Below are positions 35,766-45,486 of a DNA stretch of 64,000 bases, one piece after another. Each line of letters opens with the position of its first letter. The first letter of the stretch is position 1. Under the pieces are notes generated by a model. That model was not told the origin of the DNA, searched no databases, and was given only the letters and a program-made list of their open reading frames with translations. The translations under genes and the position numbers were made by a program. The stretch is taken from contig NZ_CP045072.1 in the NCBI RefSeq assembly GCF_009301415.1, positions 1,603,001-1,667,000 of the forward strand. Direction: 5' to 3'. This DNA comes from Paracoccus kondratievae (lineage in GTDB: Bacteria; Pseudomonadota; Alphaproteobacteria; Rhodobacterales; Rhodobacteraceae).

Positions 35766-37070
35766 GTGTCCGATCGTCAGCTTGCCGTTGAATACCGCCC
35801 GCTCGACAGCCTGGTGCCCTACGCGCGGAATGCCCGTACTCACTCCGAGGCGCAGGTGGCCGAGATCGCGGGCTCGATCCGCGAGTTCGGCTTCACCAAC
35901 CCGGTGCTGATCGCCGAGGACGGCACGCTGATCGCCGGTCATGGGCGGGTGCTGGCGGCGCGACTGCTCGGCATGGATACCGTGCCGACGATCACCCTGA
36001 CCGGGCTCAGTGACAGCCAGCGGCGGGCGCTGGTGCTGGCGGACAACCGCATCGCGCTCAACGCCGGTTGGGACGAAAGCCTACTGGCGCTGGAACTGAG
36101 CGATCTGAAGGACGCGGGTGTCGATCTCGGTATCCTGGGCTTTGAGGATGGTGAGCTGGACCGATTGCTGGCCGGGACCGAGGGGGAAGAGGAAGGCTCG
36201 ACCCTGCCTGTCGTTATCCCCGAGCCGCCGCGCAACCCGGCCTCGCGCACCGGCGATCTGTGGATCCTCGGCGACCATCGGCTGCTCTGCGGTGACAGCA
36301 CGAGCCACGACGATGTCCGCCGCCTGATGAACGGCGAGCGGGCGATCCTGTTCGCGACCGACCCGCCATACCTCGTGGACTACGACGGTTCGAACCACCC
36401 GACCCGCAACAAGGACTGGTCCGCCTCTTACGGCACGACCTGGGACGACAGTTCTCAGGGCGCGGAGCTCTACGATGGCTTCATCGGGGCCGCCGTGGCC
36501 GAGGCCATCACCGAGGATGCCGCCTGGTACTGCTGGCACGCCTCGCGCAGGCAGGCGATGCTCGAGGCCTGCTGGGAGAAGGCCGGCGCCTTCGTCCACC
36601 AGCAGATCATCTGGGTGAAGGACCGCGGTGTTCTCACCCGGTCGCATTACCTGTGGAAGCACGAGCCCTGCCTCATGGGCTGGCGCCGCCCGAACCGCCC
36701 GCCGAAGGTCGCAGATCAGACGCTGCCCTCGACCTGGGAGATGCCGAGCTTCGCCAGGGACGACCGGCCCGATCACCCGACGCCGAAACCACTCGACGCC
36801 TTCGGGATCCCGATGCGCCAGCATGTCGCCCGCGGCGGGCTCTGCTACGAGCCGTTCTCGGGCTCCGGTTCGCAGATCATGGCGGGCGAGGCCAACGGCC
36901 GCCGCGTCTTCGCGATGGAGATCAGCGCAGCCTATGTCGATGTCGCCTTGGAGCGCTGGCAGGCCGAGACCGGCAAGGATGCGATCCTCGACGGCGATGG
37001 CCGGACCTTCGCCGAGGTGAGGGTCGAGCGGCTGGGCGGCGTCGACGAGAGCCAGGAGGACGCGGCATGA
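35766..37070 (+). CDS. ParB-nuclease-domain DNA methyltransferase
   Basis: 434 residues. Residues 1-110 are a ParB/Srx-type domain with TLIAGHGRVLAARLLG. The rest is an N6-adenine/N4-cytosine methyltransferase with catalytic ATDPPY near residue 198 and the SAM loop FSGSGS near 363, the order of the beta class. Such fusion enzymes are common in temperate phages and guard DNA against host restriction. GTG start after AAGGAA; stop overlaps the next ATG. Confidence 0.9.
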   Translation: MSDRQLAVEYRPLDSLVPYARNARTHSEAQVAEIAGSIREFGFTNPVLIAEDGTLIAGHGRVLAARLLGMDTVPTITLTGLSDSQRRALVLADNRIALNAGWDESLLALELSDLKDAGVDLGILGFEDGELDRLLAGTEGEEEGSTLPVVIPEPPRNPASRTGDLWILGDHRLLCGDSTSHDDVRRLMNGERAILFATDPPYLVDYDGSNHPTRNKDWSASYGTTWDDSSQGAELYDGFIGAAVAEAITEDAAWYCWHASRRQAMLEACWEKAGAFVHQQIIWVKDRGVLTRSHYLWKHEPCLMGWRRPNRPPKVADQTLPSTWEMPSFARDDRPDHPTPKPLDAFGIPMRQHVARGGLCYEPFSGSGSQIMAGEANGRRVFAMEISAAYVDVALERWQAETGKDAILDGDGRTFAEVRVERLGGVDESQEDAA

Positions 37071-37324
37071 AGCAGACCCGAGCCATGTCGCTGGTTGAGG
37101 CGATCGCCAACGTGGTCGTCGGCTACGGGGTCGCGGTAGTGACCCAGATCCTCATCTTCCCCATCTTCGGGTTGCACACGACGCTCGCGCAGAACCTGAA
37201 GATGGGCGCTATCTTCACCGTGGTGAGCATCGCACGATCCTTCGCCCTGCGGCGGGCTTTCGAGGGGATCAGGATGCTGAGTGCCACAGGAGCGACCGCC
37301 GCTCCGCAGGAACGGCGATCATGA
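37067..37324 (+). CDS. DUF7220-like small membrane protein
   Basis: 85 residues with two likely membrane helices (around 10-32 and 43-60) and an FTVVSIARSFALRRAFE motif typical of DUF7220. Its ATG overlaps the methyltransferase stop. Holin-like features exist but the gene is far from the lysis cassette; function unknown. Confidence 0.75.
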   Translation: MKQTRAMSLVEAIANVVVGYGVAVVTQILIFPIFGLHTTLAQNLKMGAIFTVVSIARSFALRRAFEGIRMLSATGATAAPQERRS

Positions 37325-37335
37325 GGGTCGGCGGG

Positions 37336-37854
37336 TCAAGCCTCGCTGAGGCTGTACACGCGCCCTCGGTTCTCTACCTTCTCCGAAGTGACGTGGAGCC
37401 CGAGTTTCTTCTTCAGCGCCCCGGACATGGCGCCACGCACCGTGTGTGGCTGCCATCCCGTGGCGGCGACGATCTCGTCGATGGTCGCGCCGCCCTCGGC
37501 GCGGAGCATCTCGATCACGGTCTCCTGCTTGGTGCCCTTCCGGCGCTGGACCGCGGAGGTCGGCGTTTCGGCCGGCGGCGTGCCACTCTGTTCATCCGTG
37601 ATGCCGAGGGTGCTATAGGCCAACGGCGTGGCGCGCAGCGTGATCGGGCCACGTTCCTCGTCGTGTCGCCAGACAGTGTTGAGATCGGTGGCTGCGATTT
37701 CCTCGATCAGGCCCCGCTTCAGGAGGCTCTTGCAGACGTTGCCGACGGCGCCGCCCTTGAGGCTTGCGGTGACGGGGAAGATGGCTCCGTCCTCGCGTGC
37801 GCAGGCTGTGGACAGGATGAAGGCTTGGGCGTCGGACAGCTGGATCTGTGCCAT
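37336..37854 (-). CDS. DUF3489 protein
   Basis: 172 residues. The C-terminal KQETVIEMLRAEGGATIDEIVAATGWQPHTVRGAMSGALKKKLGLHV is the DUF3489 HTH-like domain; the N-terminal part resembles the same family's first domain. It sits antisense between plus-strand genes and is probably a repressor of the element. Confidence 0.9.
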   Translation of the reverse strand: MAQIQLSDAQAFILSTACAREDGAIFPVTASLKGGAVGNVCKSLLKRGLIEEIAATDLNTVWRHDEERGPITLRATPLAYSTLGITDEQSGTPPAETPTSAVQRRKGTKQETVIEMLRAEGGATIDEIVAATGWQPHTVRGAMSGALKKKLGLHVTSEKVENRGRVYSLSEA

Positions 37855-37950
37855 GGGTCGTCTCCGTGTTCGGGGCCGCGACCGTCACGACCCTCCTACG
37901 ACCCCGAGCCGCGCGTCTGCGCGGCAGGAGTTCGGGTGGTGCCGACGACG

Positions 37951-38175
37951 CTAGTTTGCGTGTTCGCCCTCGCCGAAGGCGCTGTCGGTAATCCGCTCCA
38001 GGAGGCTGGCGTAGTGCTCGAGCGTGCCGACGTGGCCCCAGGTCACCTCGTCGGGGTGGGCGTTGAAGTGCTCGTCGCTGAGGGCGGTGAGCCGGACCAG
38101 CATCGCGTCGATCTCGGCTTTCTTGCCGATGAAGGCGCTCAGGGCCTCGGAATTGTCGGTGGTGCGGCGGGTCAT
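37951..38175 (-). CDS. Small helical protein
   Basis: 74 residues, helical and acidic at the C-terminus (LLERITDSAFGEGEHAN). ATG 38175 follows a GGGAG. Same strand as the DUF3489 gene, 96 bp before it, so possibly one early transcript. Recognised only as a short conserved element protein. Confidence 0.6.
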   Translation of the reverse strand: MTRRTTDNSEALSAFIGKKAEIDAMLVRLTALSDEHFNAHPDEVTWGHVGTLEHYASLLERITDSAFGEGEHAN

Positions 38176-38304
38176 CTCGGGGCTCCCTGGCTCTGATGCA
38201 TCGTCCTTGTGACATCAGAATCGCTCCGCGGCGCTGCGAAGTGTAGGCAAATCGCCGCAAGATCATTGCTTTGTGGGGAGGGCACATCAGGAAGGACGTC
38301 AATC

Positions 38305-38775
38305 ATGGCTGGCCGCAAACCGCTCCCGACGCAGCTGAAGCTGGTGAAAGGCACGGCGCGGCCGCACCGGATGAACCCCGCCGAGCCGCGGCCGGTCGTG
38401 GCGGTGCCGCCGGCTCCCGATCACCTCGACGATGCGGCCGCCGCAAAGTTCACCGAACTGGCCGAGCTGCTGGCCCGGCACGGGGTGATGACCGAACTCG
38501 ATGCCGGGGCGCTCGCCCGCTACGTGGTGATCTGGCGCCGCTGGCTCGAAGCTGAAGCGGAGGTCAAGCGCCGCGGCCCGGTGGTCAAGACGGTGGGCGG
38601 CAACATCATCCAGAACCCGTTTCTGTCGGTGGCAAACAAATGCCTGGCGCAGTTGGGCCAGATCGAGAGCGAGTTCGGGCTGACGCCCTCGAGCCGGACC
38701 CGCATCCGCATGGCGGCGCCTGCCGAGACCCGCGATCCGTTCGAGGATTTTCTGAACCGTGGCAGCACAGCGTAA
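38305..38775 (+). CDS. terS: Terminase small subunit, P27 family
   Basis: 156 residues. The start MAGRKPLPTQLKLVKGTARPHRMN is the P27 family's hallmark, followed by helical DNA-recognition and NPFLSVANKCLAQLGQIESEFGLTPSSR, typical of the oligomerisation part. It recognises the packaging site. Its 3' end overlaps the large subunit by 17 bp. Confidence 0.95.
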   Translation: MAGRKPLPTQLKLVKGTARPHRMNPAEPRPVVAVPPAPDHLDDAAAAKFTELAELLARHGVMTELDAGALARYVVIWRRWLEAEAEVKRRGPVVKTVGGNIIQNPFLSVANKCLAQLGQIESEFGLTPSSRTRIRMAAPAETRDPFEDFLNRGSTA

Positions 38776-40531
38776 ATCCGGCCCCGGGCGGAAGACACCG
38801 AGCTGTCCGGTGACCGCCTGGGCTCGCAAGGTGGTTGATGGCAGGATTGTCGCCGGACATCTCACCCGGCTGGCCTGCCAGCGCCACCTGGGCGATCTGA
38901 AGGCCGGCAAGACCCGCAGTCTCTCCTGGGACCGCGCCGCCGCGCTGCACGCGATCGAGTTTTTCAGCCATCTGCGGCACTCGACCGGGGAATGGGCCGG
39001 CCAGCCCTTTGTGCTGCAGCCATGGCAGCAATTCGTGGTCGGATCCGTCTTTGGCTGGAAACGCGCTGATGGGCTCAGGAGGTTCCGCACTGCCTATGTC
39101 GAGGTGGCGCGCAAGAATGGCAAATCCGCGCTGCTCGCAGGCATCGCGCTCTACGCGCTGATCGCCGATGGTGAGGCCGGCGCGCATGTCTATGCCGCGG
39201 CGACCACCCGCGATCAGGCGCGCATCGTGTTCGGCGAGGCCGAGCGTATGGTGGCGGCGAGTCCTGCATTGTCAGCGCGGGTGACGCGCACCGTGAACAA
39301 CCTCGCGGTGCTGCCCACCGCGTCGTGGTTCCGGCCGCTCTCGGCGGATGCCAGCAAGATGGACGGGCTCAACGTGCATCTGGCCGCCGTGGACGAGGTG
39401 CATGAACATCCGGGGCCGGAGATCATCCAGAAGCTCAACACCGCCACCGGTGCCCGGCGCCAGCCGCTGATCGTCGAGATCACCACCGCCGGCCATGACC
39501 GCCATTCGGTCTGTCGCCAGCATCACGAGTTCTCGGTCAAGGCGCTGGAAGGGTCTGTGCCGCATGAGACGGCCGATAGCTGGTTTGCCTATATCGCCAC
39601 CATCGACGCGGGCGATGACTGGACTGATCCTGCGGTCTGGGTGAAGGCCAATCCGAGTCTTGGCGTGACGGTGAAGCGCGATGATCTGAAGCGCCAGATC
39701 GACGAGGCCCGCGAGATGCCGGCGCAGCAGAACGCCATCCGGCGGCTGCGGCTGAATGAATGGACCGAACAGGTCACCCGCTGGCTCGACATGGGCGTCT
39801 GGGCCGAGGGCGGGCCGGGTGACGGGGCTGATTGGCGAGACATCCGCGCCGGGCTGGATGATCTGGAGCAGAAGCTGCTGGGCCGCGAATGCTATGGAGG
39901 GCTCGATCTCGCCCGGGTCAACGACCTCTCGGCCTTCATGCTGCTGTTCCCACCGACGGGGGACCCCGCGCTCGGCGACCTCGCAGACAAATGGATCGTG
40001 CTGCCCCGCTTCTGGGTGCCTGAGGAGGACATCCTGCGCCGCGCCCGGCGCGACCGGGTGCCCTATGCCACATGGCGCGACCAGGGGTTTTTGACTGCCA
40101 CGCCCGGCAATGCCACCGACTTCGCCTTCATCGAGGCGGAGATCATCGCACTCGCGGGGCGCTACGATCTGCGCGAGCTCTCTTACGACCGCACCTTCGC
40201 CGGAGAGATCGTCCAGCATCTGCAGGATGAGGGGCTGAACCTCGTGCAATTTGGGCAGGGCTTTTTGAGCATGGCGGCACCGACCGCGGAACTGGAGCGC
40301 CTCTCGGTGTCGCGGCTCTTGTGGCATGGCGGCCATCCGGTGCTGCACTGGAATGCCTCGAATGTCGCCGTGCGCCATGATCCGGCCGGCAATATCAAGC
40401 CGGACAAGGAACGCTCCTCGGAGCGCATCGACGGCATTGTCGCGATCTGCAACGCCCTCGGCCGGGCGCTCCTGCGCGACGTCAATGCCGGCCGCTCGGT
40501 CTATGACAGCCGCAGCATCCTGGTGCTGTAG
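38759..40531 (+). CDS. terL: Terminase large subunit
   Basis: 590 residues. ATPase: Walker A VARKNGKSALL near residue 115, Walker B LAAVDEVHEH near 208. Nuclease: GGLDLARVNDLSA near 380 begins the RNase H-like fold, with later acidic sites (ELSYDRTFA). It is of the HK97/P27-partner type and powers DNA packaging. GTG start overlapping terS. Confidence 0.95.
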   Translation: MAAQRKSGPGRKTPSCPVTAWARKVVDGRIVAGHLTRLACQRHLGDLKAGKTRSLSWDRAAALHAIEFFSHLRHSTGEWAGQPFVLQPWQQFVVGSVFGWKRADGLRRFRTAYVEVARKNGKSALLAGIALYALIADGEAGAHVYAAATTRDQARIVFGEAERMVAASPALSARVTRTVNNLAVLPTASWFRPLSADASKMDGLNVHLAAVDEVHEHPGPEIIQKLNTATGARRQPLIVEITTAGHDRHSVCRQHHEFSVKALEGSVPHETADSWFAYIATIDAGDDWTDPAVWVKANPSLGVTVKRDDLKRQIDEAREMPAQQNAIRRLRLNEWTEQVTRWLDMGVWAEGGPGDGADWRDIRAGLDDLEQKLLGRECYGGLDLARVNDLSAFMLLFPPTGDPALGDLADKWIVLPRFWVPEEDILRRARRDRVPYATWRDQGFLTATPGNATDFAFIEAEIIALAGRYDLRELSYDRTFAGEIVQHLQDEGLNLVQFGQGFLSMAAPTAELERLSVSRLLWHGGHPVLHWNASNVAVRHDPAGNIKPDKERSSERIDGIVAICNALGRALLRDVNAGRSVYDSRSILVL

Positions 40532-40558
40532 GCTACCCGTCTTACGGAAAGAATGCCC

Positions 40559-41866
40559 ATGTCCTTCTGGTCCCGCTGGTTTGCAGGCGCCCCGCCTGCG
40601 GCCTCACCTCCGCACGCCCCGTCGCCACGCGCTGCCATCCATGAAGCCGGCGGCGGGCTGGTCATCACCTCTGCCGCCGAACTGGATGCGGCGCTCCGGG
40701 CCGGCGCAGCCAGCGGCTCCGGCATGGCGGTGACGCCGGACAGCGCCATGCGGGTGGCGGCAGTCTATGCCTGCGTGCGCATCATTTCCGGCGCGGTGGC
40801 AACGCTGCCCTTGCATATCAAGCGCCGGATCGATGCCCGGACCCGCGAGGATGCCTCGGATGCCCCGATCTGGCAGCTGCTGCGGCGAAGGCCCAATCGC
40901 TGGCAGACGCCATCGCAGTTCCGCCGGATGCTGCAGGCGCATCTGCTCTTGCGCGGCAATGCCTATGCCATGATCGTGCGCTCGCGCGGCACCGTGCAGG
41001 CGCTGATCCCGCTGCATCCGGATCGGGTCGAGGTGGTGCAGGGCGAGGACCTGGCGCTGAGCTTTCTCTATACCCGCCCCGATGGAAGGCGTCTGCGGCT
41101 GGCGCAGGACGAGGTGCTGCATCTGGTCGGGCTGACGCTGGACGGGGTGCGAGGTGTCTCACCAATCGCCTATGCCCGCGAGACCATCGGACTGGCGCTG
41201 GCGATGGAGGATCACGGCGCCACTACCTTCCGCAATGGCGCCCGGGTCTCGGGCGTGCTCAGGCACCCGCAGAAGCTCGGACCCGAGGCGGTGGCCAATC
41301 TCAAGGCCGGGCTCGAGGCGTTCCGCGCCGGCGGTGACCAGGAAGGCAAGCACCTCATTCTCGAGGAAGGTATGGATTACGCCCGTATCGCGATGACCGC
41401 CGAGGATGCGCAATGGATCGAGAGCCGCAAGTTCAGCCGCAGCGACATCGCCATGTTCTTCGGGGTGCCGCCGCATATGATCGGCGATACCGAGAAGTCC
41501 ACCAGCTGGGGCACCGGCATCGAGCAGCAGTCGATCGGCTTTGTGGCCTATACGCTCGAGGATCACCTGACCATGTGGGAGGAAGCGCTCGACCGCGACC
41601 TGATCGGCGCGGATGATCTGCTCTATGCCCGGTTCAACCGCGCAGCCCTGGTCAAGGGCGACATCCGGGCCCGCTGGGAGGCCTATGTGAAGGGTCTGCA
41701 ATGGGGGGTGTGGAGCCCCAACGAGATCCGAGCGCTGGAAGATCAGAACCCGCGCGATGGCGGCGATGTCTATTATCCGCCGCCCAACATGACGGCAGCG
41801 GTCGGCGACGCGGATAACGTATCTGCCATTCCTGCGACTGAAGGAGCTTCTGATGAGCCTGCGTGA
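40559..41866 (+). CDS. Phage portal protein, HK97 family
   Basis: 435 residues. AVYACVRIISGAVATLPLHIKRR at the start and the later NGARVSGVL, FSRSDIAMFFGVPPHMIGD and GTGIEQQSIGFVAYTLEDHL are the portal signature. It forms the dodecameric DNA entry vertex. ATG 40559 is chosen because GGAAAG lies 7 bp upstream; ATG 40553 would be too close. The last 14 bp overlap the protease gene. Confidence 0.95.
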   Translation: MSFWSRWFAGAPPAASPPHAPSPRAAIHEAGGGLVITSAAELDAALRAGAASGSGMAVTPDSAMRVAAVYACVRIISGAVATLPLHIKRRIDARTREDASDAPIWQLLRRRPNRWQTPSQFRRMLQAHLLLRGNAYAMIVRSRGTVQALIPLHPDRVEVVQGEDLALSFLYTRPDGRRLRLAQDEVLHLVGLTLDGVRGVSPIAYARETIGLALAMEDHGATTFRNGARVSGVLRHPQKLGPEAVANLKAGLEAFRAGGDQEGKHLILEEGMDYARIAMTAEDAQWIESRKFSRSDIAMFFGVPPHMIGDTEKSTSWGTGIEQQSIGFVAYTLEDHLTMWEEALDRDLIGADDLLYARFNRAALVKGDIRARWEAYVKGLQWGVWSPNEIRALEDQNPRDGGDVYYPPPNMTAAVGDADNVSAIPATEGASDEPA

Positions 41867-42716
41867 TCTTCCGGCCGGGCCGGTCTTTCCGCGTCCGGCG
41901 GCGTTCCAGGCCGATGCGCCGTGGGACGCGCTGGCCCGATGGGCTGCCATGCCGGCTGCGGCAGCAGCCCCGACAAAGGGCGACAGCACCATCACCATCT
42001 CCGACGTGATCGGCGAGGATGGCGTTGGCGGCGGAGTTACCCTGCGCCGGATCGCGGCGGCGCTGAGCAGGATCGGTCCGAATGCGGTCACCGTGCAGAT
42101 CAACTCGCCCGGCGGTGACATGTTCGAGGGCATTGCCATCTACAACCTGCTGCGCGCCCATCCGGCCGCGGTTACCGTCGAGGTGCTGGGTCTTGCGGCA
42201 TCCGCCGCCTCGATCATCGCCATGGCCGGGGACGAGATCCACATGAGACCCGGCAGCTTCCTGATGTTGCACAATGCCTGGGGCGTGGTGATCGGCAATC
42301 GCCACGACATGGCCGAAGCCGCCACGCTTTTTGAGACCTTCGACGCCGCCCTGACCGAGATTTATGCCGCGCGCAGCGGCAGGAGCAGCGAGGAAATTGC
42401 CGCGCTGCTCGATGCCGAGACCTTTCTGGGCACCGAGGAGGCGATTGCCGCCGGGATGGCGGACGGAATTGCGCCCGATACAGGCAACCGACCACGCGTG
42501 GAAGCTGAGCCGCCCACCATGGCGCAGGCCCGCCCCGACATTCAGGCGCGGCGCCGCATCGACGCGGCTCTGGCGCAGCAAGGCATCCCCCGCAGCGAGC
42601 GGCGCGCGATGCTGAAACAGATTACCGGCACGCGCAACGCTGCCGAACCCGCCACGCAGAACGCTGGCATCCCCGTGAGCGCCATCCGGCAGCTCATCGA
42701 CACCATCCGCTCATAA
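41853..42716 (+). CDS. Prohead protease, ClpP-like
   Basis: 287 residues. ClpP/SppA-like serine fold: NSPGGDMFEG, the catalytic serine in GLAASAASI, and the histidine in MLHNAWG. It cleaves the capsid N-terminal scaffold during head maturation. The C-terminal 80 residues may act as scaffold. It precedes the capsid gene by 10 bp, the normal order. Confidence 0.93.
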   Translation: MSLRDLPAGPVFPRPAAFQADAPWDALARWAAMPAAAAAPTKGDSTITISDVIGEDGVGGGVTLRRIAAALSRIGPNAVTVQINSPGGDMFEGIAIYNLLRAHPAAVTVEVLGLAASAASIIAMAGDEIHMRPGSFLMLHNAWGVVIGNRHDMAEAATLFETFDAALTEIYAARSGRSSEEIAALLDAETFLGTEEAIAAGMADGIAPDTGNRPRVEAEPPTMAQARPDIQARRRIDAALAQQGIPRSERRAMLKQITGTRNAAEPATQNAGIPVSAIRQLIDTIRS

Positions 42717-42726
42717 GGAAACCATC

Positions 42727-44010
42727 ATGGGCATCCAGAAATCCCCCCGCATTCGCGGGGCCGTTCGCGTGCGCGCCGAGGCCGGCGACGCCAACGCCAT
42801 CCTCGCCGATCTGAACCGCGCCTTTGCCGCCTTCAAGGACGAGCATCAAGCCGAGATCAACGGCATCAACGCGAAGTTCGCCGATGTCGTGCAGGCCGAG
42901 AAACTCGAGCGCATCAATACCGAGATCACCAAGCTGCAGTCTGCGCTGGATGAGACCAACACCATGCTAGCCGCAGCCAAGCTGGGCGGCGCAAGCAGCG
43001 CGGATCGGGCGGACAGCCCCGAGACCCGCGAGCACGCCCGCGCCTTCAACCAGTTCTTCCGCCGCGGCGTCGAGGCCGGGCTTCGGGAACTGGAGGTGAA
43101 GGCCGCGCTTCGCACCGACAGCGATCCCGATGGCGGCTATGTCGTGCCTGATCAGATGGAACAGACCATCGACCGGGTGCTGGGCTCGGTCTCGGCCATG
43201 CGGTCGATCGCCAGTGTCATCTCGATCTCGGCCGGCAGCTACAAGAAGCTGGTCAATCAGGGGGGCGCTGCGGCCGGCTGGGTCGGCGAGCGTCAGGCCC
43301 GCCCCGAGACCGCCACCCCGAGGCTCGCTGAACTGGCTTTCCCGGCGATGGAGATCTACGCCAACCCGGCTGCGACCCAGACGCTGCTCGACGATGCAAG
43401 GGTCGATATCGCTGCCTGGTTGGCCGAAGAGGTCTCGACCGCCTTCGCCGAGGCCGAGGCTGCCGCCTTCATCACCGGCGACGGGGTGAACAGGCCCCGC
43501 GGCATCCTGGCCTATGACACGGTCGCCAATGCCTCTTACGCCTGGGGCAAGATCGGCTACACCGCCTCGGGCGTCGCGGCCGCATTGACCGATGCCAGCC
43601 ACAACGGCGTCGATGCGCTGATCGACCTCGTCTACGGGCTGAAGCAGGGCTACCGGCAGAATGCCCGCTTCCTGATGAACCGCTCGCTGCAGGCTGCGAT
43701 CCGCAAGCTGAAGTCGAAGACCGAGGAGCTCTATCTCTGGCAACCCCCGGTCCAGGCTGGCCAGCCGGCAACGCTGCTCGGCTATCCGATCAGCGATGAC
43801 GACAACATGCCCGATATCGCCGCCGGAGCTTTCCCGATCGCCTTCGGGGATTTCCGGCGCGGCTATCTGATCGTCGACCGCTTCGGCATCCGGGTGCTGC
43901 GCGATCCCTTCACCAACAAGCCCTATGTGCATTTCTATACCACCAAGCGCGTCGGTGGCGGGGTGCAGAATTTTGATGCCATCAAGCTGCTGAAGATCGC
44001 GGCCAGCTGA
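42727..44010 (+). CDS. Major capsid protein, HK97 fold
   Basis: 427 residues. The N-terminal ~100 residues are a charged coiled-coil scaffold (delta domain), the mature part begins near the sequence ALRTDSDPDGGYVVPDQME, and the middle has AAGWVGERQARPETATPRLAELAFPAMEIYANPAATQTLLDDA and later PVYHAAF-equivalent residues, all typical of HK97 capsids. It builds the icosahedral head. Confidence 0.97.
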   Translation: MGIQKSPRIRGAVRVRAEAGDANAILADLNRAFAAFKDEHQAEINGINAKFADVVQAEKLERINTEITKLQSALDETNTMLAAAKLGGASSADRADSPETREHARAFNQFFRRGVEAGLRELEVKAALRTDSDPDGGYVVPDQMEQTIDRVLGSVSAMRSIASVISISAGSYKKLVNQGGAAAGWVGERQARPETATPRLAELAFPAMEIYANPAATQTLLDDARVDIAAWLAEEVSTAFAEAEAAAFITGDGVNRPRGILAYDTVANASYAWGKIGYTASGVAAALTDASHNGVDALIDLVYGLKQGYRQNARFLMNRSLQAAIRKLKSKTEELYLWQPPVQAGQPATLLGYPISDDDNMPDIAAGAFPIAFGDFRRGYLIVDRFGIRVLRDPFTNKPYVHFYTTKRVGGGVQNFDAIKLLKIAAS

Positions 44011-44090
44011 TCGCCCGGCTGAACCAAGGCGCGCGCGCGGCAGGGTTCAGCCCGCGTCTTCCCACCCACATTCCTGCACAGGAGGATCCG

Positions 44091-44531
44091 ATGAAGGATC
44101 TGCATTCCAGTCTCTCGGTGGCCGCGGCCATCAATGCTGCCACCCTCACCGACGACAGCACCCCCGTGGCCATTGATCTGCGCGGTCATGACGGTGCCGA
44201 GATCATTCTCGCCATTGGCGTGGGCGGCATCACCTTCACCTCGACCAACAGGATCGAGTTCATCCTGACCCATTCCGATGACGACAGCAGCTATGAGGCG
44301 GTGACCGCAGCCGACCTGCTGGGCGTCCCGACCGTGGGCGAAGGCGGCATCGTCAAGGCGCTGGTCGAGGCCCACGCCACCGCCGCCGTTTACCGCTTCG
44401 GCTATGTCGGAACCAAACGCTACCTGAAGCTGCTGGCGGCGCTTGAAGGCACCCATGCCACCGGCACGCCGATTGCCGGCCTGGTGATCAAGGGTCACGG
44501 CCGGATCAACCCGCAGGCCGATCAGGCCTGA
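44091..44531 (+). CDS. Capsid-adjacent protein, possible head decoration
   Basis: 146 residues, beta-rich. An AGGAGG lies 6 bp before the ATG. Located directly after the capsid, the position of decoration or head-tail spacer proteins, and the pattern RYLKLLAALEGTHATGTPIAGLVIKGHGR is typical of phage proteins in this slot. Exact role unknown. Confidence 0.75.
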   Translation: MKDLHSSLSVAAAINAATLTDDSTPVAIDLRGHDGAEIILAIGVGGITFTSTNRIEFILTHSDDDSSYEAVTAADLLGVPTVGEGGIVKALVEAHATAAVYRFGYVGTKRYLKLLAALEGTHATGTPIAGLVIKGHGRINPQADQA

Positions 44532-44598
44532 GACCGATGCTGCAATAACTGCGCGGGCGATGAAGACCGCCCGTGCCCTGCCTCAGGGGGTTTTGCCC

Positions 44599-45138
44599 AT
44601 GTTCACGCTGACCCGCATCACCGCGCCCGCGACCACGCCGATCACGCTGGAAGAGGCCAAGGCGCAGCTTCGGGTCGATCACGAGGACGAGGACCTGCTG
44701 ATCCAGCATTATATCGATGCGGCCACCGCCTGGCTCGACGGGCCTGCCGGCATTCTCGGTCGTTGCCTAGTCACGCAATCCTGGCAGATGGACCTCGATG
44801 CCCTCACCGGCCCGATCCTGCTGCCGTTTCCGGACAGCGAGATCGACAGCGCGGTGTTCACCGATGCCGCGGGCGTTGATCTCGACTATCATATCGCGCT
44901 GCAGGACCAGCGGCTGTTGCTGCGACCCTTGGCCGGCTTCGGCCGCCCCGCGGCCATCACCTTCACCGCCGGCTATGGCGCCCCCGCCGATGTGCCTGCG
45001 GCAATCCGTCAGGCCATGCTGCTGCTGATCGCGCATTGGTATGAGCATCGCGAGGCGGTCAGCCTCGGGGCAAGTCCATCGGCGCTGCCCATGGCGGTCG
45101 ATGCGCTGCTCGCCCCCTATCGCAGGATCCGGCTGTGA
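44599..45138 (+). CDS. Head-tail connector, gp6/phiE125 gp8 type
   Basis: 179 residues. The N-terminal helix pair (TPITLEEAKAQLRVDHEDEDLLIQHYIDAATAWLD) and the C-terminal TFTAGYGAPADVPAAIRQAMLLLIAHWYEHRE are the connector signature. It docks below the portal. ATG 44599 follows CAGGGGG. Its stop overlaps the following start. Confidence 0.92.
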   Translation: MFTLTRITAPATTPITLEEAKAQLRVDHEDEDLLIQHYIDAATAWLDGPAGILGRCLVTQSWQMDLDALTGPILLPFPDSEIDSAVFTDAAGVDLDYHIALQDQRLLLRPLAGFGRPAAITFTAGYGAPADVPAAIRQAMLLLIAHWYEHREAVSLGASPSALPMAVDALLAPYRRIRL

Positions 45139-45461
45139 GAATGGTTGCCGGACGCCTGCGGCGCCGGGTCACCTTCCAGCAGGCTGTGATCATCCGCGAT
45201 CCGGACGGGATGCTGATCCAAGGGTGGGAGGATCGCTTCACCCTCTGGTGCCATGTCCATTACCTGCGCGGCTCCGAGGCCGTCATGCAGGCACGGCTGG
45301 TCTCGAAGTCGCCGGCCATCCTGACGGTCCGTGCCAGCGCCGAGACCCGCGCCATCACCTCCGAATGGCGCGCCGTCATCGATGCGGTGATCTTCGACCT
45401 GAAGGAAGACCCTCGGCCCAGTGAGGGCGGCGCCTATCTCGAGATGCTGGCCGAGGCGTGA
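45135..45461 (+). CDS. Head closure (head-tail adaptor) protein
   Basis: 108 residues, SPP1 gp16/HK97 gp7-like. RLRRRVTFQQAVIIRDPDG at the N-terminus and LTVRASAETRAITSEWRAVID-type strands fit. GTG start 45135 overlaps the connector stop; ATG 45141 is possible. This is the last recognised virion gene before the lysis genes; a completed phage would continue with tail genes here. Confidence 0.88.
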   Translation: MRMVAGRLRRRVTFQQAVIIRDPDGMLIQGWEDRFTLWCHVHYLRGSEAVMQARLVSKSPAILTVRASAETRAITSEWRAVIDAVIFDLKEDPRPSEGGAYLEMLAEA

Positions 45462-45486
45462 GAGGCGTAGGATGCGGGAGGCGCCG

